From Methanomassiliicoccaceae archaeon (GTDB lineage: Archaea; Thermoplasmatota; Thermoplasmata; Methanomassiliicoccales; Methanomethylophilaceae): DNA of 8,109 bases. Location: contig WRKA01000148.1 in the NCBI GenBank assembly GCA_009778265.1, forward strand, positions 1 to 8,109. The letters run 5' to 3'. The position numbers and the translations under genes were made by a program. This document shows, piece after piece, positions 5,488 through 8,109 of the stretch. Under the pieces are notes generated by a model that did not search any database, was not told the origin of the DNA, and saw only the letters and a list, made by a program, of their open reading frames with translations. The stretch's first letter is position 1, and each line of letters starts with the position of its first letter.

Positions 5488-6566
5488 TCTTCACGATACT
5501 GATAACAAAATGGTTCGGAGTTTTTTTGTGCGACGATACGAAGATCGTGGACAAACGTCTTATGCCTAAGGATCCTGAACAGATAGCGGAGAAACTTGCG
5601 GTCATGCAGCGCGGCCAGCTGCTTCCCGAAGAAATAGAATTGTCCGAGAACAGAAAAAAACTGCGCGTTTCCGAACGCAGACAGTCGGAACTCGGTAAAC
5701 CGATGATGTTCGACTCGTCGTTCATCACCGCCGAACAATACGGATTCACCGCGGAAATAATGCACCTCGCAATGATCAACCTAGGAAAATTAAGAACGTC
5801 GGAACCTATCCCCAGGGACAGGAACCTGGTGCAGGCGATCCGCCATCTTGACGATCTGATAGTCTCATGCAATCTGATGAACGAACGTCTGCACGAATGG
5901 TACGGGATGCATTTTCCCGAGCTCGGCGATATTGCGAAGGACCGCAGATATTGCGAACTGATCGCAAAACACGGTAAAAGAGACGGGATCATCGGCGAAC
6001 TCGGGCTGAACATAGAGTCCATAGGTTCCGAGATGGATGATCACGATATGAACGAAATAACGGAACTTTCCGGGACGCTGCGCGGGATATATGATAAAAG
6101 GGAAAGAGCGGAATCGTATATCTCGGAACTGGTGGACGAGGTTGCGCCAAATATGTGCGCGCTGCTCGGAGGGACCCTGGCGGCACGTCTTATATCGTCG
6201 GCCGGAGGTCTCGAACGTCTGGCGTCGTTGCCGTCGTCGACGCTCCAGCTGCTCGGCGCGGAAAAGGCGATGTTCCGGCATCTGAGGTCCGGAAAGAAGG
6301 GACCGAAGCACGGGATGATATTTCAGCATCCGGAGGTCCATCACGCTCCGTACTGGCAGCGCGGGAAGATCTCGAGAGCGTTGGCCGGTAAGGCGCTGAT
6401 AGCGGCGAAGGTGGACAATTACAAAGGAGAGTTCGTCGGCGGCGAACTGCTGAACGAGTTCAACGATAAAGTAAAAGATATAAAAGCCAGATATCCGGAA
6501 CCGCCCCCGCGCAAAGGGACGGATGCCGTCAAAAAGGGCAAACGCGGAAGGCGGCGTTCTAAATGA
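5484..6566 (+). CDS. nop5: Nop5 (Nop56/58-like) box C/D sRNP scaffold protein
   Basis: Nop5 bridges L7Ae-bound box C/D guide RNA and the methyltransferase fibrillarin for 2'-O-methylation of rRNA and tRNA. With the GTG start at 5484 the protein has 360 residues. The N-terminal fibrillarin-binding domain begins ITKWFGVFL (7-15). A helical coiled-coil/NOSIC region includes HEWYGMHFPEL (137-147). The RNA-binding Nop domain runs from APNMCALLGG (221) through GAEKA (258-262), PKHGMIFQHP and RGKISRALA (293-301), and ends in a Lys/Arg-rich tail (KKGKRGRRRSK). Start choice: GTG 5484 overlaps the aldolase stop (GTGA), follows GAAGAGG, and places the conserved TKWFGVF near the N-terminus. The frame is open upstream to 5382, but those codons translate aldolase sequence out of frame. 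Fibrillarin, often the next gene in archaea, is absent here. Confidence 0.93.
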   Translation: MIFTILITKWFGVFLCDDTKIVDKRLMPKDPEQIAEKLAVMQRGQLLPEEIELSENRKKLRVSERRQSELGKPMMFDSSFITAEQYGFTAEIMHLAMINLGKLRTSEPIPRDRNLVQAIRHLDDLIVSCNLMNERLHEWYGMHFPELGDIAKDRRYCELIAKHGKRDGIIGELGLNIESIGSEMDDHDMNEITELSGTLRGIYDKRERAESYISELVDEVAPNMCALLGGTLAARLISSAGGLERLASLPSSTLQLLGAEKAMFRHLRSGKKGPKHGMIFQHPEVHHAPYWQRGKISRALAGKALIAAKVDNYKGEFVGGELLNEFNDKVKDIKARYPEPPPRKGTDAVKKGKRGRRRSK

Positions 6567-6569
6567 ACA

Positions 6570-6578
6570 AATATTTAA
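6570..6578 (+). promoter_or_regulatory. TATA box between nop5 and aIF5A
   Basis: AATATTTAA starts four bases after the nop5 stop codon and is centred at 6574, predicting a transcript start near 6599-6602. This gives aIF5A-speB a promoter of their own in addition to any read-through from mtnA-nop5, and it argues for the ATG at 6607 with a very short leader. Confidence 0.5.
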
Positions 6579-6606
6579 GCGTGGTGTAGATAAAGGGATG
6601 ATCACA

Positions 6607-6984
6607 ATGTGGGAGCAGAAAGAAGTAAGGGAACTTAAGGTCGGCCGATACCTGAACATAGACGACGAGCCGTGCAAGATAATATCGATGTCGACATCGA
6701 AACCCGGTAAACACGGGTCCGCAAAGGCAAGTATCGAAGCTACGAGCATATTCACCGGCGCAAAAAAATCACTCAGCGCTCCGGTGAGCGCCAAAGTTCA
6801 GGTGCCGATGATCGACAAAAGAAAAGGACAGGTCCTTTCGATACACGGCAGCGAAGTTCAGTTAATGGACCTTGAGACGTTCGAGACATTCAACATGGCC
6901 ATCAACGACGATCACGAGAGTGAATTGGTCGAAGGGGGCGAAGTGATGTATCTCGTCGCCATGGGAAGACAGAGATTGATGTGA
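6607..6984 (+). CDS. eif5A: translation factor aIF5A (hypusinated)
   Basis: aIF5A binds the ribosome and relieves stalled peptide-bond formation. It needs a deoxyhypusine/hypusine lysine made by deoxyhypusine synthase from a polyamine. The 125-residue protein has the N-terminal KOW-like/SH3 half with IDDEPCKI (18-25) and the modification loop TSKPGKHGSAK (30-40), where Lys35 is the modified residue. The C-terminal OB-fold half has VQLMDLETFETF and ends GRQRLM. Start: ATG 6607 gives MWEQKEVREL, typical of the family, with AAAGGG nine bases upstream. ATG 6598 would add three residues, but it sits at or before the predicted transcript start. The open frame further upstream lies inside nop5 and is not used. 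The stop overlaps the speB start. Confidence 0.95.
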   Translation: MWEQKEVRELKVGRYLNIDDEPCKIISMSTSKPGKHGSAKASIEATSIFTGAKKSLSAPVSAKVQVPMIDKRKGQVLSIHGSEVQLMDLETFETFNMAINDDHESELVEGGEVMYLVAMGRQRLM

Positions 6985-7838
6985 TGCCCTTCGGTCTGAC
7001 GTTCGCGGACGCCGATTCCGAATACTCCGACGCGGATGCGGTGATATTCGGAGTACCGTATGACCGTACGGCAACGTTCAGATCCGGTTCCAGAGAAGCT
7101 CCGGCCGCCGTCCGCAGAGCATCCTATAACTTCGAGATGAAACATTTCGAGCACACCCATGTTCCAAATATTGCGATACACGACCTCGGCGATCTCGACG
7201 ATCACATTTATCCGGAAGATATGCGCGAGGAGATCAAATTCTCCGCCGCTCCCGTTGTCGATGACAAAAAATTCCCGATCGCGATAGGCGGCGAACATTC
7301 GATAACCTCGCCGATCGTCGGATGTTTTGAAAAGATCTCGGTGATATCGGTGGACGCTCACCTTGATTCGAGGGATGAGTTCATGGGTTCCCCCTACAGC
7401 CACGCATGCGTGATGAGACGCTGTTCCGACATAGTGGGAATAGATAACATATTCGTTCTCGGCGCGAGGTCGATAAGCGAGGAGGAATTGGAACGTGAGG
7501 ACATCATACCGCACATAACGTCGTTCGAGATCTTTGAGAAGGGAATGGAACGGGCGATCGAAGTTGCGCTGAATTCCGTGAAGAATGAGAAGATCTATCT
7601 GACGATAGATATCGACGGCATAGATCCGGCATTTGCGCCGGGTACGGGGACGCAGGAGCCGTTCGGATTGCATCCTATGGATGTTAAGAAACTGATAGGC
7701 GCGATAGGTCCGCGCTTAGCGGGAATGGATGTGGTGGAGATATGCCCTCCGTACGATAACGGAGGAATAACATCGAACCTGGGCGCCAGATTCATTAAGG
7801 AAGGACTTTCCGTTTATTCGAAGCATAATCTTATGTAG
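6984..7838 (+). CDS. speB: agmatinase (ureohydrolase family)
   Basis: Agmatinase hydrolyses agmatine to putrescine and urea with a binuclear Mn centre; archaeal relatives also act on N1-aminopropylagmatine. Counting from ATG 6984 (284 residues), all six metal ligands are present: His105 (GGEHS), Asp124, His126 and Asp128 (DAHLD), and Asp209 and Asp211 (DIDGID). The substrate loop reads PGTGTQEPFGL (219-229), with Gln where bacterial agmatinases usually have Pro. The start is either ATG 6984 (TGATG, 1-bp overlap with the aIF5A stop) or GTG 6981 (GTGA, 4-bp overlap, one more residue); both mean translational coupling to aIF5A. It ends in TAG, the only amber stop seen in the window, backed by an in-frame TGA four codons later, and overlaps the convergent mutase gene by 8 bp. 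Other ureohydrolase substrates, such as guanidinobutyrate, cannot be excluded. Confidence 0.88.
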   Translation: MPFGLTFADADSEYSDADAVIFGVPYDRTATFRSGSREAPAAVRRASYNFEMKHFEHTHVPNIAIHDLGDLDDHIYPEDMREEIKFSAAPVVDDKKFPIAIGGEHSITSPIVGCFEKISVISVDAHLDSRDEFMGSPYSHACVMRRCSDIVGIDNIFVLGARSISEEELEREDIIPHITSFEIFEKGMERAIEVALNSVKNEKIYLTIDIDGIDPAFAPGTGTQEPFGLHPMDVKKLIGAIGPRLAGMDVVEICPPYDNGGITSNLGARFIKEGLSVYSKHNLM

Positions 7839-8109
7839 ACTTCGTCATGATACGCTCGACGAACTCGATCGCTCTTATCTCCGTTTCGTTCGCTCTCTGT
7901 TTCGCCGTACCTTCGTTCTTGGATTCCGAATATATCCTGAACTTGGGTTCCGTCCCGGACGGTCTTGCCAGGACCCAGCCGTCGTCGAATATCAGTTTCA
8001 GGCCGTCCGTCATATCCGCCTTCGCATCCTGATTGATCGATTTGAGGAATGCCAGGAGAGCCTCTTTTATCTCGTTCGGACAGTTTATCTTCCTTTTTTC
8101 TATGTAGTA
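7831..8109 (-). CDS. phosphomannomutase/phosphoglucosamine mutase, C-terminal part (cut by window edge)
   Basis: The 92 codons in the window continue past position 8109, where the gene's 5' part lies. They encode domain 4 of the alpha-D-phosphohexomutase family: DGLKLIFDDGWVLARPSGTEP followed by KFRIYSE, where the RPSGTEP loop binds the substrate phosphate. An internal ATG at 8013 is not the start, because the frame is open to the edge and the upstream residues (for example NEIKEALLAFLKS) fit the family. The enzyme interconverts 1- and 6-phosphates of mannose, glucose or glucosamine for glycan precursors. The fragment lacks the catalytic serine and sugar-specificity loop, so the substrate cannot be told (GlmM or ManB type). 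It ends TAA, overlapping the convergent speB by 8 bp. Confidence 0.88.
   Translation of the reverse strand, partial: YYIEKRKINCPNEIKEALLAFLKSINQDAKADMTDGLKLIFDDGWVLARPSGTEPKFRIYSESKNEGTAKQRANETEIRAIEFVERIMTKST

Noticed and set aside
4827..6022. Long minus-strand open frames opposite the aldolase and nop5 (4827-5765 and 5321-6022)
   Set aside because: They are shadows of two well-identified plus-strand genes with Ser/Arg/Phe-heavy composition.
1..8109. CRISPR array, insertion sequence, prophage or attachment site next to the tRNA genes
   Set aside because: I saw no regularly spaced repeats, transposase or integrase frames, or duplicated tRNA 3' ends; codon usage looks uniform.

Overview
The window is archaeal and most likely from a methanogen of the Thermoplasmata/Methanomassiliicoccales type. 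The evidence is archaea-specific proteins (Nop5, aIF5A with an uninterrupted hypusination loop, the archaeal/fungal-type riboflavin reductase, RtcA), TATA boxes about 25-27 bp before apparent transcription starts, several apparently leaderless starts, and a winged-helix plus V4R regulator resembling MsvR of methanogens. The order-level assignment is inference. Codon usage looks homogeneous, and I see no mobile element, phage gene, CRISPR array or broken gene.

Layout, left to right. Positions 1-143 hold no convincing gene, only a TATA box for a tRNA-Val(GAC) gene at 144-219 whose CCA is encoded. A five-helix membrane protein resembling the VIT1/CCC1 family follows on the minus strand (357-1091). 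A tRNA-Gly(CCC) gene without encoded CCA (1241-1312) has its own TATA box. Just after it begins the rtcA-arfC pair (1363-3014, plus strand, ATGA overlap): RNA 3'-phosphate cyclase and the riboflavin/F420 pathway reductase. Converging on it with an 8-bp overlap is the MsvR-like regulator (3007-3738, minus).

Divergent from the regulator, across a 145-bp intergenic region carrying an inverted repeat and TATA boxes, starts a tightly packed plus-strand string: mtnA (3884-4879), a class II aldolase (4876-5487), nop5 (5484-6566), aIF5A (6607-6984) and speB/agmatinase (6984-7838). Junctions overlap by 4 bp or 1 bp except nop5/aIF5A, where a TATA box directly after the nop5 stop suggests an additional internal promoter. 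The window ends in the C-terminal end of a phosphomannomutase/phosphoglucosamine mutase on the minus strand (7831 to the edge), which again overlaps its convergent neighbour by 8 bp.

How the genes fit together. mtnA plus aldolase form an isomerase-aldolase pair that can return the ribose part of S-adenosylmethionine by-products (methylthioadenosine, 5'-deoxyadenosine) to DHAP. Nop5 is the scaffold of the box C/D RNP, whose fibrillarin consumes S-adenosylmethionine. aIF5A needs a polyamine-derived lysine modification, and its overlapping partner speB acts on agmatine. The string therefore joins SAM salvage, RNA methylation and translation-factor/polyamine metabolism. The physical coupling is visible; a shared regulation is inference. 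No wholly new system is obvious. The most worthwhile leads are the aIF5A-speB coupling, the salvage pair fused to nop5 without fibrillarin next to it, and the regulator with its inverted repeat.
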